DNA of 64,000 nucleotides from Nitrospirota bacterium (GTDB taxonomy: Bacteria; Nitrospirota; Thermodesulfovibrionia; Thermodesulfovibrionales; UBA1546): NCBI GenBank assembly GCA_009773185.1, contig WPIF01000008.1, positions 62,001 through 126,000 on the forward strand, read 5' to 3'. A program made the translations under genes and the position numbers. The notes beneath the pieces were generated by a model. The model saw only the letters and a program-made list of their open reading frames with translations, did not search any database and was not told the origin of the DNA. Every line of letters starts with the position of its first letter. Positions within the stretch are counted from its first letter, which is position 1. Shown piece after piece: positions 36,389 through 44,293 of this stretch.

Positions 36389-36973
36389 TTAATGAAACAA
36401 TTCGACTGAAACAATATCATCACCCAAGATGATAATCCCTTCAGATCTATCAATTGGTTTTAAGAATCCTCCTTTCTCGTCTAGTTTCCAAACCTGTTCT
36501 AAGTATATTTGTTCTTTTGCAGGGAACGAAGACGTAAATGACTTAGTATCATACTTACCGCCAATTCTTTTTCCATTTTTAAGATGCACAATTATCCAAT
36601 ATGCCTCCTTCTTGCCAAAAATGTAGTCCCAAGGCTTTTGAATTGGATGTATGATATGTTTTGCTACAAAATTCCAAGTCGATATTTTGACAAAAAGGAT
36701 TGGCCAAATAACCGGAAAAACAAACATTATGATAAAGATAGAAACAAAATACCAAGCTTTGTGGTTTGTATAAAACGAATTTAAATGAATAAGAGAGATT
36801 AGCCATGATAAAGCAGCAAAATTAAAGGCACTATATGCAATAGCCTCAAAAGTATCTTTTGAAAAATCTCTGCGCTCACCTGGAAGCAACAGCCCATAAA
36901 TTTTCATTGAAATAAAACCCGGCACAAAAAAAACGAGGAATAACTTTAACTTATCAATTTCAAAAATGTTCAT
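36389..36973 (-). CDS. DUF6338-like membrane protein
   Basis: A 194-residue protein with hydrophobic segments at the N terminus (LFLVFFVPGFISMKIYGLL) and in the middle (AALSWLISLIHL; FVSIFIIMFVFPVIWPILFV). A soluble C-terminal domain follows (WIIVHLKNGKRIGGKYDTKS, ILGDDIVSVEL). The FVPGF start and the KNGxxxGGKY motif recall DUF6338 proteins, which sit in accessory regions and have no known activity. ATG 36973 follows AAGGAGG; the in-frame TTG 36976 is the only upstream alternative. Confidence 0.68.
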   Translation of the reverse strand: MNIFEIDKLKLFLVFFVPGFISMKIYGLLLPGERRDFSKDTFEAIAYSAFNFAALSWLISLIHLNSFYTNHKAWYFVSIFIIMFVFPVIWPILFVKISTWNFVAKHIIHPIQKPWDYIFGKKEAYWIIVHLKNGKRIGGKYDTKSFTSSFPAKEQIYLEQVWKLDEKGGFLKPIDRSEGIIILGDDIVSVELFH

Positions 36974-36992
36974 CAAAAACCTCCTTAATTTT

Positions 36993-37014
36993 GTACTAAG
37001 CGGATAACTCGTTC
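36993..37014 (-). promoter_or_regulatory. Shared leader element, copy 1
   Basis: The minus strand reads GAACGAGTTATCCGCTTAGT, a variant of the GAGCAAGTTATCTGCTCAGTGC element found in three other leaders of this block. It lies between promoter P2 and the DUF6338-like gene. Confidence 0.5.
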
Positions 37015-37066
37015 ATAGACTTAATACAAACATCTCAACTCCGCCTAAAAGCCCATTTTCTCGCTT

Positions 37067-37095
37067 ACTATAATCAAACCCCTCATCCCTGTCAA
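37067..37095 (-). promoter_or_regulatory. Island promoter P2
   Basis: Minus strand: TTGACA (37090-37095), 17 bases, TATAGT (37067-37072). The 17-base spacer is identical to that of P1. Drives the DUF6338-like gene and the 68-residue ORF after it. Confidence 0.75.
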
Positions 37096-37115
37096 TAACA
37101 AGAAAACTATGCATC

Positions 37116-38135
37116 TCACTTTGAAACAAGTTTCTTGCCTATGTAAGCAGCTTGACTTATACCGGTCAGGGCCAATATTGATGAATCAACCGTTGGCAGA
37201 GAAACTTCAATTGAAGGATCGAGGTATAGCCACATCCGGTAAAAGTTTAACAAATAAATCAATGCGCCAATCAATGTCCATGAGAACATCTGCAGGTCGC
37301 CTAAATCAATCACTTTCTTGTCATCAGTTATTAAATCAAGCAGTAACGGCTTAGAAGCCTTAGATTTTGTTATAGCTCCTGAAGTTACCTGTGAAGCTGT
37401 AATTGCCTTTGCTCCTACGAAAGAGCCTGTGCTGATGCCCATTAATATCCCAAGGTTTTCGGGGATATTGATTATTGAAGCAAAAGACAATATGTCCGTA
37501 CCGGCAAAATATCTCTGAAAAAATAAGGTTACATAAGAAAAAATGCCGATAAAAATCCACATAGCCATCTGAAACTTTGAATTGCTGTATCTATTGTCCT
37601 GCCCTACGAAAAGTCCGCCACCTGCTGACTTTAATGCTCCGCTTACTGCCACTAATAGTATCAATGTTAAAGAAATGCCAAATGCCATGCTCATGAGTTT
37701 TACTCTCTTGGGCGTTTTTATTTTTTTCAGAGTTATTGAGTTAATCGCTATCTTATTTCCAGTATCAGCATATTTGATTGTTATGAAATCTTCGTCCGTC
37801 TTAAGCGAGGCAGGGTAAATCGTTCTATCACCGGCAGTAATTGCAGTAGTCGGTCCCAGTTTTATTCTGTAACTATTTGGCAGATTTTTTAGTGTAACAA
37901 CGTATTCTTTTAAGTCGGTCTCTATAGCAGGAGTTTTCGATGCAATGTTCTCTGAAGGTGAAGAAGTTTTTTCCTTATTGAATGTCTCAACCTTTGTTAC
38001 CAAGCCTGTAATTGCTCTTTCATCTGATATTGTTTTATCAGATGCAGTTTCAGCCAGAACAGTGTTTGAATAAATAAGAATTAATAACAATAGTCCCCAG
38101 CGACAGAACGACAGCCTTAATTTTGTCCTGTTCAT
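37116..38135 (-). CDS. Membrane protein with signal peptide, unknown function
   Basis: A 339-residue protein. Signal peptide (WGLLLLILIYSNTVLA), an extracytoplasmic beta-rich domain (about 30-155: EYVVTLKNLPNSYRIKLGP), then four predicted membrane spans. The motifs LGILMGISTGSFVGAKA and ILALTGISQAAYIGKKL are internal repeats after spans 3 and 4. Start ATG 38135 has AAAGGGGGG before it; a longer frame from 38192 adds 19 residues and ignores that site. It heads the 3' part of a four-gene run with the next two upstream genes. Confidence 0.7.
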   Translation of the reverse strand: MNRTKLRLSFCRWGLLLLILIYSNTVLAETASDKTISDERAITGLVTKVETFNKEKTSSPSENIASKTPAIETDLKEYVVTLKNLPNSYRIKLGPTTAITAGDRTIYPASLKTDEDFITIKYADTGNKIAINSITLKKIKTPKRVKLMSMAFGISLTLILLVAVSGALKSAGGGLFVGQDNRYSNSKFQMAMWIFIGIFSYVTLFFQRYFAGTDILSFASIINIPENLGILMGISTGSFVGAKAITASQVTSGAITKSKASKPLLLDLITDDKKVIDLGDLQMFSWTLIGALIYLLNFYRMWLYLDPSIEVSLPTVDSSILALTGISQAAYIGKKLVSK

Positions 38136-38195
38136 ATTCCCCCCTTTCTCAATTAACCTGTCAAATGCAGGTAATATTTTAACTTGAATCACTGA

Positions 38196-38534
38196 TTACA
38201 ATAACGGGAACCCTATCTCTGAGTTCACAAAATCCTTTACAATTTTAAGTGCAGCATTTATCGCTGCCTGAACCGCAACAGCAGTCATGCCTTCGGCTGC
38301 AGTCAAAACAGCAGCAGTTGCGACTTTCTGCTGATTGAGAAGAATCTTTGCTTCCGCCTTGCCGATTTCCTGTTTTGCAGACCCTTCAATAATCATGCGT
38401 AGCGTAATAGCCAGCTTCTCACTTTCTGCTTTAAGGTACTGCTTGACCAATATGAATTTACTTCCGAAAGTGGTCCTGGCTGCCTCAAACATTGCATCGC
38501 CGAGATTATCTAAAGTTACATTGTCTTTTGTCAT
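38196..38534 (-). CDS. Helical protein of unknown function
   Basis: A 112-residue alanine-rich helical protein (KLAITLRMIIEGSAKQEIGK, AAVLTAAEGMTAVAVQAAIN). No signal peptide. The strong Shine-Dalgarno GGAGGGAGG precedes the ATG. The spacing of 14 bases from the upstream lipoprotein gene and about 60 bases to the downstream membrane gene suggests one transcript. It may assemble as a coiled-coil or interact with the membrane protein encoded next; that is speculation. Confidence 0.6.
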   Translation of the reverse strand: MTKDNVTLDNLGDAMFEAARTTFGSKFILVKQYLKAESEKLAITLRMIIEGSAKQEIGKAEAKILLNQQKVATAAVLTAAEGMTAVAVQAAINAALKIVKDFVNSEIGFPLL

Positions 38535-38548
38535 GATGCCTCCCTCTA

Positions 38549-39064
38549 TTACTTGTTTTGCTCTAAGCCTTGCTTCTTTGCCAACTCAAGGCTCAACGCT
38601 GCTGAAATAGTTTGATTAATATTGCGACGACTTATATCTAAGGCCATAGGAGAAGGGCCTTTCTCCTTGCCATCTGCTATGCAATGCATATCCCTTAGGC
38701 TATTACCTTCATCCGAGCATTTTCCTTCTCCTAATATTACAAGTCGGATTTTTTTCACAAGAGAAATTGTCTTATCATTCTTAGGTATAGAATTAACCCT
38801 AAACTCAAGGCGACGAAGTTGTTGGTCGATATCGTCATAAAAATCTTTATGTTTATCAAAAGCTGCGTCTGCTGTGCCAGCTTTCTTTATCAGGGCGGCT
38901 ACGAAATCGTCAGTCTTTTGTTGTATGGCTGTAAGGCTCTTATCGGTAGCCTCATCATAGTCTGAGATGAGCCTTACTCCAACACAGCTTGATAGAACCA
39001 AGACCACCAGAATGACGCTGAGAAGTGAGATGAGGCGTCTTTGCTGTACTGTCGTTTTGTCCAT
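38549..39064 (-). CDS. Lipoprotein of unknown function
   Basis: A 171-residue protein with a lipoprotein signal (SVILVVLVLSSC) and a helical mature part (DEATDKSLTAIQQKTDDFVA). The segment KIRLVILGEGKCSDEG and two further cysteines are noticeable. GGGAGG precedes the ATG. It is the first of three genes (lipoprotein, helical protein, membrane protein) that look like one unit for the envelope. Confidence 0.65.
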   Translation of the reverse strand: MDKTTVQQRRLISLLSVILVVLVLSSCVGVRLISDYDEATDKSLTAIQQKTDDFVAALIKKAGTADAAFDKHKDFYDDIDQQLRRLEFRVNSIPKNDKTISLVKKIRLVILGEGKCSDEGNSLRDMHCIADGKEKGPSPMALDISRRNINQTISAALSLELAKKQGLEQNK

Positions 39065-39158
39065 TAACTCCTCCCTTTTTTAAATTTTTCTAATCAGGCA
39101 ACTTTTTGCCCCTTGAATAGAGAAAATCAATAATCTTGCTCTACCTGCTGGTTGCTGT

Positions 39159-39773
39159 TCATTGAGCTTGAAATTGTTTTCGTAGTTCCTCAATTTTTAC
39201 GTCTGGAAAGTCTTGAATGTATTCGATGATGTTTTTCCACCAAGGGTGAAACCCATATCCCCCGTTAATCATCTCTTCGATGGCCTCCTCCTTGGTCCAT
39301 TTATCGTAAATGACGCGGTACATCGAGGACATCAAACCAGTCCGATCAGCGCCAGCCTGACAATGAATGAGAAAAGGCCCATTTTCTTTGTGTGAGAGAA
39401 TCTTCATCACCTTGATCACGTCTTCGTCCTCAGGATGCCACGCCTTGACGTGCAATCGCTCATCTGGCAAAGCCGTTGAGCACATTTTTTCATAATTGTC
39501 AGAATGAAATGATCTCAGATTAATGACCGTTTTTATTTTCATCACATCACAAAGTTGTTTCATTCCCTCTTCAGTTGGTTGCGCACTTCTGTAAATATTA
39601 TTGTTTATCTTGTAGAAATTGGGAACATTGCAAGTATTCTTCATTTGAGTAGCCCATTTTTCAGGACGTTGGCCAATCGTTGAGGTTGTTTTACACGTCA
39701 CACAAGCTGACAAAAGAAACACAATTGCCAAAATAAATAGTACAAGGTAATTTCTCAATGTTGGTCTTCTCAT
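39159..39773 (-). CDS. Lipoprotein dual-specificity/tyrosine phosphatase
   Basis: A 204-residue protein with a lipoprotein signal (FLLSACVTC) and the phosphatase signature FLIHCQAGADRTGLMSSMYR (HCx5R). The general-acid aspartate is probably in WHPEDED. FYKINNNIYRSAQPTEEGM resembles the N-terminal part of Siw14/DSP-like phosphatases. The anchor puts the active site outside the cytoplasm, so the substrate may be a polyphosphate, inositol phosphate or envelope component. AAAGGAGAG precedes the ATG. Confidence 0.85.
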   Translation of the reverse strand: MRRPTLRNYLVLFILAIVFLLSACVTCKTTSTIGQRPEKWATQMKNTCNVPNFYKINNNIYRSAQPTEEGMKQLCDVMKIKTVINLRSFHSDNYEKMCSTALPDERLHVKAWHPEDEDVIKVMKILSHKENGPFLIHCQAGADRTGLMSSMYRVIYDKWTKEEAIEEMINGGYGFHPWWKNIIEYIQDFPDVKIEELRKQFQAQ

Positions 39774-39818
39774 ATTCTCTCCTTTTTATCAGTAAATGGA
39801 AAAATCAAAATTCGGCTT

Positions 39819-39850
39819 ACTATAATCAATCCTCCTTTCCCCTCTCATTC
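39819..39850 (-). promoter_or_regulatory. Island promoter P3 (weak -35)
   Basis: The minus strand has the conserved GATTATAGTAAGC around TATAGT (39819-39824), but the -35 position lacks a TTGACA. It lies 45 bases before the phosphatase gene and reaches the end of the patatin gene. Confidence 0.5.
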
Positions 39851-40891
39851 CCCCGGTCTATTAACAACCTTATTCTTAGGGTTGTCGTACCATTGAAAAT
39901 ACGTCAGTGTATTTTCTCTGCCTGATTGGACCAATGCCTCTTTAGTCTTATCATCAAGGTCAAACTGCGTTGTTTTTACTCCCAGCGTGTCTATGTAAAT
40001 AGTCCTCTGCCAGTCATCGCTGTGAAGGTGCTGGTTTGTCTGAGCCTCCATGATGGTTTCAATCAACCCCCATGTATAATCAAAAAAGTTATCAATCTTG
40101 TACACAGGCGGTTCTGAATGGTTCCTGAACATATTTATCTCTTCCTTTGAATCAAGCCTGAATCCGAGGGTTTCTTTGTTATAGACATACGGGCTTATAT
40201 TGTTGCCCCATGATTTTAATCCAAAGTTGGTTTTCTGGTAGTATTCCGGCAGCAGGGAGTTTTTGCTAAGGTCGGCGTCATCGATATATTTTTTCCTGTC
40301 GAAGAGCTTTACAGGATAATTATCAAGGACTCCTCCGTCAACATAGATGTCGCCTCTTACGCTTTTTACAGCTGAGAAGAATAGGGGGATTGACATCGAA
40401 ATCCTGACTGCATCTGCAACAGAAGTGCGGGGTGTATGCTCATAGGAAAATATGGATGAGAAACGGGTTGAAAGGTTGGTGCCGACAATGTAAAGGTCTC
40501 TGAAGCCTTTTTTACTTTTCTGGTCATTAAGGTCTCTGAATGTTGCTTCTTTGTTACCTGTTTTCTGCGCAATAAGTTCAGCTATCCAGTTTCTGAAAAA
40601 CTCGCCTTTGTACCATCCAAAACTTTCTATTAATCGCGCAGTGTCTCTTATATAGCCCCATGAATCATCAAGGAACTTTTCGAAATCCAGGTCACTGAGG
40701 ATTTGCTTTATATCCTGATTCGAATAGTTCAATGCGAATAAAACAGCATTGATTGCTCCTGCCGATGTTCCGCCTGCTCTTTTTATCCTGTGCAGTATTC
40801 CCTTTTTATCCAGTTCCTCCATTGCCCCTGTATAGGCGATTCCCTTAACCCCGCCGCCTTCAAAGATTAAATTCTTAAACGGATAAATCAA
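39845..40891 (-). CDS. Patatin-like phospholipase
   Basis: A 348-residue serine hydrolase of the patatin family. It shows the oxyanion loop FEGGGVKGIAYTGAM, the nucleophile elbow AGGTSAGAINAVL, and the dyad aspartate in VDGGVLDNYPVKL. There is no signal peptide, so it is cytoplasmic or released by another route. Patatins hydrolyse acyl chains of phospholipids and occur in effector and defence systems. TTG 40891 has GAGGTG at good spacing; a GTG at 40897 overlaps that site. Confidence 0.9.
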   Translation of the reverse strand: MIYPFKNLIFEGGGVKGIAYTGAMEELDKKGILHRIKRAGGTSAGAINAVLFALNYSNQDIKQILSDLDFEKFLDDSWGYIRDTARLIESFGWYKGEFFRNWIAELIAQKTGNKEATFRDLNDQKSKKGFRDLYIVGTNLSTRFSSIFSYEHTPRTSVADAVRISMSIPLFFSAVKSVRGDIYVDGGVLDNYPVKLFDRKKYIDDADLSKNSLLPEYYQKTNFGLKSWGNNISPYVYNKETLGFRLDSKEEINMFRNHSEPPVYKIDNFFDYTWGLIETIMEAQTNQHLHSDDWQRTIYIDTLGVKTTQFDLDDKTKEALVQSGRENTLTYFQWYDNPKNKVVNRPGE

Positions 40892-40944
40892 ATTCACCTC
40901 TTTTTTGATGACTATGCTGAAAACCGTTTATTTTATAAGTTGCC

Positions 40945-42189
40945 CTAAATCCTTTTTGTACGGTGCAAACCGATTGCCGGCTTGCAGACGCCTATTTCTG
41001 CCGGCCTATTTCCTATCAAATTCTTTCTCATAACAACAGGCACTTCTTTTGGAGTGATGTTAAGTTCGCTTCTAACCCAGCTGCAGATTGTCATGTCTAG
41101 CCCGAGTTTGTCCGCATGCTCTTTCAGTTTCATCATTGCCTTATGAGTAAACTCGCGGTTCGGCGCCACCCTGTTTTTGTGTTTCACATTATTCTTGTTC
41201 TCCGGGGCTGTATATAATTCATAAAGCTTTTTTTCCATGCTCTTATCAATGTACCCTGTCAATTGACCAATCCAAGCGAGATTTTTAATACTCAGTGTCA
41301 ACATCTCAGGTTTGAATCCTTTGAGATTCGCCTCTTTGAATTTTCTCAATAAATCATCAATAGTCTTATCTGTAAGAAACGCAGGTATGGCGGGCTGGAC
41401 TACTGCCCAGTCTGCTTCTATTTTGTTTTCCTGACATAGTACAGCGGCTTCCAGTCTGTTTTCAATTGATGCAGCTCTGGGTTCCAGAACAGGATATAGC
41501 TCTGGCGGCATTACCGATATGCTCGTATGGTATACCAAATTGCCGGAAAGCTTCCTCATCAGATCCAAAATTGTATCTCCGTTGTTTTTATATTGCAGTT
41601 CTTCTTTTCCCGCTTTTGAAAGGACAAACACCTTTGATTTTGATTTGGGTTTTTGCTTGAAATAAGCTATAAATTCTCTGAGAATATCATGAGCGGTCCC
41701 TGTCTGGAGCGTAGATTCCTGGAACGGTTCTGTTTGCGGGGCGAAGTAATAACAATGGTCTGCTCCATTATCCTCCGTTAATTTACGCCTTAAATATGAG
41801 GCGTAGTTCTTGTAAAGTTTCTTCGGCGCTGAATGATCGCCGTCCACAACCAGACAGTACAGGCAATTGACATTGCATCCTGACATTGGATTTACTTCCA
41901 GAACATCTATCGGGCATCTGCTGGTATAGCGATGGGTTTTTAAAGGTTCATCCAGAGGAATATCTTCCAACAAACACGATAACTCTGCTACCAGTGATCT
42001 ATTTTCGTATTTGTTAACAAAGTCAGACGAACCTTTTTGGAGTTCATGAAGGGTCTCCTTTGAAGGTCTTACCCCAACCTTTAATTCCTCTAAATACGGT
42101 TGATTTATTATTCTGGGAGCAAAACCGTGCATTTCATATAGTTTGCTCTTACTTTCCCTCAATTTATTTAATCTAACATGTTCCGACAT
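40945..42189 (-). CDS. Spore photoproduct lyase-like radical SAM protein
   Basis: A 414-residue radical SAM protein. The cluster motif SGCNVNCLYCLV is near residue 105, preceded by PIDVLEVNPM. Later segments (YFAPQTEPFQ, KVFVLSKAGKEEL, LVYHTSISVMPPELYPVLEP) follow the SplB/SPL-like pattern. SPL proper repairs spore DNA photoproducts, but non-sporulating bacteria carry paralogues of unknown substrate. GAGGAGGG precedes the ATG at 42189. It follows the SPASM enzyme on the same strand after a 219-base gap. Confidence 0.78.
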   Translation of the reverse strand: MSEHVRLNKLRESKSKLYEMHGFAPRIINQPYLEELKVGVRPSKETLHELQKGSSDFVNKYENRSLVAELSCLLEDIPLDEPLKTHRYTSRCPIDVLEVNPMSGCNVNCLYCLVVDGDHSAPKKLYKNYASYLRRKLTEDNGADHCYYFAPQTEPFQESTLQTGTAHDILREFIAYFKQKPKSKSKVFVLSKAGKEELQYKNNGDTILDLMRKLSGNLVYHTSISVMPPELYPVLEPRAASIENRLEAAVLCQENKIEADWAVVQPAIPAFLTDKTIDDLLRKFKEANLKGFKPEMLTLSIKNLAWIGQLTGYIDKSMEKKLYELYTAPENKNNVKHKNRVAPNREFTHKAMMKLKEHADKLGLDMTICSWVRSELNITPKEVPVVMRKNLIGNRPAEIGVCKPAIGLHRTKRI

Positions 42190-42253
42190 ATGTATCCCTC
42201 CTCATTGATTATAAAAACTTATTTTTCGGCATATACTAAAAATAAGGCCAATC

Positions 42254-42294
42254 GCCCATTTCTTAATTGTGGATTCCATTTAAGAAATATGGGC
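42254..42294 (-). terminator. Imperfect hairpin downstream of the SPASM gene
   Basis: GCCCATTTCTTAA (42254-42266) pairs with TTAAGAAATATGGGC (42280-42294), with a 2-base bulge. It lies about 115 bases past the stop codon of the radical SAM/SPASM gene, within a 219-base gap that also must hold any promoter of the SPL-like gene. Confidence 0.4.
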
Positions 42295-42408
42295 ATCCAT
42301 ATTTGTCCATTTTTCTTCTCCTTTCACTCTCCGCAATGAGCAGTTCGATTTGGATTGGTGGAGTCAGTATACTTTAAGAAGTCGTAGTAATTGCCTTAGG
42401 ATTTCTCC

Positions 42409-43827
42409 TTACTTTATAACCTCATTATCTATAATAACCTCGGCTAAGATTTTTGAAATTTTTGACGTTTTTCTTTTCATCCATATTTCTTGTGGTACAT
42501 GCATACGATAAAGTGTTATGGAATCAGACTCGTATATTACGTCTGAATAGTTAACAGCAGATTCTTGATAAATACGCCTTAATACATCTATCACTATCCC
42601 TTTTGTTATAGCACATCTATAAGTATCAACACGTTCGCACCCGGAAGAATAATAGTTTTTGACCGGACATCCACCACCACAACTAAATTTTGCAAAACAT
42701 TGTTTACAATCCATATTTTGCTCTGTACCGACATTTCTTAAAACTTGTTTGTACTTGTTATTATCAAAATATATTTGGCTGGTATGTGTATCTATATGAC
42801 CTACTATCGCATTTGCGCTATATGGGTGACAGGTATCTTGCACTTCGACACACAAAGTAATGTCTCCGTTGTAAGAACCTACTAATCTACTACCTGCCAT
42901 TGCATCACAAAATTTCTGAGAAGGTGCAAGAAAATTCATATAACTCGAGCTTATAATTGAAACATTCTTGTTTTTTGCGATGTCAAGGGCTTGTTTGAAA
43001 TTTGCTGTATATTCATCAATTCCAGCCCGCCTTAAATTGATATCATCCGACCTTCCACGGCCTGCATGAGTAATGGGTTCAAAGTGCAGGGTTTTTATGC
43101 CTTGCTCTGCAAAATATCCTGCATTCTCCGCCATATAATCAACATTGAATTTAGAAATCGTGGACCTTACTTTAAAAGGCACATTTTTTTCTATTAGGAA
43201 CCTTATTGTTTTTTCAACGTTCTTGCTGGACGGTTTCCCATTGATACCCGGTCTAAAGAAATCATGTATTTTAGGAATTCCATCAGAGGATATAACAAAT
43301 GTAAAATCGTTGTTGACTAAATAATCCAGTTTTTCCTGAGACATCACGCCATTCGTTGTTATATAAAAAGAATAATCTTTATGAGCTATAGGAGCGAGTC
43401 TTCTAACGGAAGAAACAACTTCTTTAATAACATTAAAATTCAAGGTGGGTTCGCCTCCAAAAAACGATACCTTAATGTTTTTTCTGTCGGTTGTATTAAA
43501 GACTTTATCTACAATGCTCAATCCCATTTCTGGCGTCATATAATTTCTTTTTTCACCGCCATGAGCAAAGCAATACTTACATCTCAAGTTGCAATCGTTT
43601 GTTATCAGTAAAGTCAAATCGAAATTATCCGGAAGGGATGGTCCTTGGTTTGATGGGTGTCCAAAACAACCCAGTTTTTCACACTTTTGGACATAATCAG
43701 ATAGTTCAATGCGATTACTTTGTTGTAAAATTCCAACCGACAAATTATAAGGCGAAAAAATAATGGTTGCTCCATCAACTCTTGAACAAGCAGCTAATCC
43801 ATTGAAAAGAAAAAAATTTTCAACCAT
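42409..43827 (-). CDS. Radical SAM/SPASM peptide maturase-like protein
   Basis: A 472-residue protein. An N-terminal domain of about 65 residues (FLFNGLAACSRVDGATIIFS) may bind a leader peptide. The radical SAM core has NDCNLRCKYCFAHGG and VSFFGGEPTLNFN. The C-terminal SPASM cysteines (MDCKQCFAKFSCGGGCPVKN, then SGCERVDTYRC) would carry auxiliary clusters. This architecture is typical of maturases that install thioether or C-C links in RiPP peptides (sactisynthase, anSME and related). AGGAGGG precedes the ATG. A 68-residue protein is encoded just upstream with a hairpin between. Confidence 0.86.
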   Translation of the reverse strand: MVENFFLFNGLAACSRVDGATIIFSPYNLSVGILQQSNRIELSDYVQKCEKLGCFGHPSNQGPSLPDNFDLTLLITNDCNLRCKYCFAHGGEKRNYMTPEMGLSIVDKVFNTTDRKNIKVSFFGGEPTLNFNVIKEVVSSVRRLAPIAHKDYSFYITTNGVMSQEKLDYLVNNDFTFVISSDGIPKIHDFFRPGINGKPSSKNVEKTIRFLIEKNVPFKVRSTISKFNVDYMAENAGYFAEQGIKTLHFEPITHAGRGRSDDINLRRAGIDEYTANFKQALDIAKNKNVSIISSSYMNFLAPSQKFCDAMAGSRLVGSYNGDITLCVEVQDTCHPYSANAIVGHIDTHTSQIYFDNNKYKQVLRNVGTEQNMDCKQCFAKFSCGGGCPVKNYYSSGCERVDTYRCAITKGIVIDVLRRIYQESAVNYSDVIYESDSITLYRMHVPQEIWMKRKTSKISKILAEVIIDNEVIK

Positions 43828-43849
43828 AGACCCTCCTGACTGAGTTCAA

Positions 43850-43892
43850 CAGCGCTATCCCGATATATGAAAAGCAAATCAGGATAGCGCTG
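43850..43892 (-). other. Hairpin between the 68-residue gene and the SPASM gene
   Basis: An 11-bp perfect inverted repeat: CAGCGCTATCC (43850-43860) and its complement (43882-43892), with a 21-base loop. It has no T run. In RiPP operons a hairpin at this place lowers maturase expression relative to the precursor; the same effect is possible here. Confidence 0.6.
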
Positions 43893-43905
43893 CTTTCGGC
43901 ATGAA

Positions 43906-44112
43906 TCAATCTTCGCACATTTCTTCTGCAAGCGTGAAAGCTTTAGTTATAACCTTAGCTGATTCCGCAGAAACTTTTATGGGAAGATCTTCTCGGTTAA
44001 TGTGAAACTCCAGCACCTTTTTGAAAGGTTTAATCTTTGAGTCTTTCTCAGTTGGTGATATTTCAATAGTTATTTTCGCTACTCCTTCAGACATTAACTT
44101 CCTTTCAGCCAT
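43906..44112 (-). CDS. 68-residue protein, candidate maturase substrate or partner
   Basis: Starts MAERKLMSEGVAKITIEISP and ends SAKVITKAFTLAEEMCED, with one cysteine three residues from the end. The middle (KVLEFHINREDLPIKVSAES) looks like strands and then a helix, a small folded domain rather than a typical unstructured precursor. AAAGGAG precedes the ATG. It is the first gene after promoter P4 and precedes the SPASM enzyme by 78 bases with a hairpin between. It could be the substrate, a leader-binding chaperone or unrelated. Confidence 0.6.
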   Translation of the reverse strand: MAERKLMSEGVAKITIEISPTEKDSKIKPFKKVLEFHINREDLPIKVSAESAKVITKAFTLAEEMCED

Positions 44113-44190
44113 TGTTTTTTCTCCTTTGTTATAGATTGTTGTTGCTCGGAAAACTTACTTATTACTTACTATCCTCCTTTCCCTGCCCAC

Positions 44191-44214
44191 GCGAAGCAGA
44201 TAACTTGCTCATTC
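44191..44214 (-). promoter_or_regulatory. Shared leader element, copy 2
   Basis: The minus strand reads GAATGAGCAAGTTATCTGCT, containing the inverted repeat AGCA/TGCT around the centre. In the leader of the 68-residue protein gene. Confidence 0.55.
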
Positions 44215-44293
44215 CGGATTGCGCTTATTCGATTTAATTTCAGGCCTACTATAATCAAACCCTTTCTCTGTCAATGGCGTCTCTCGTCCTTGG
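44195..44293. repeat. 99-bp direct repeat, copy A
   Basis: Identical over 99 bases to 47229-47327. It contains the leader element, promoter P4 and the last 23 bases of the transglutaminase-like lipoprotein gene including its stop codon. Confidence 0.9.
44248..44274 (-). promoter_or_regulatory. Island promoter P4
   Basis: Minus strand: TTGACA (44269-44274), 15 bases, TATAGT (44248-44253), in the conserved context GTTTGATTATAGTAGGCC. The short spacer is unusual. Drives the 68-residue gene and the SPASM gene. The -35 element overlaps the stop codon of the preceding lipoprotein gene. Confidence 0.65.
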
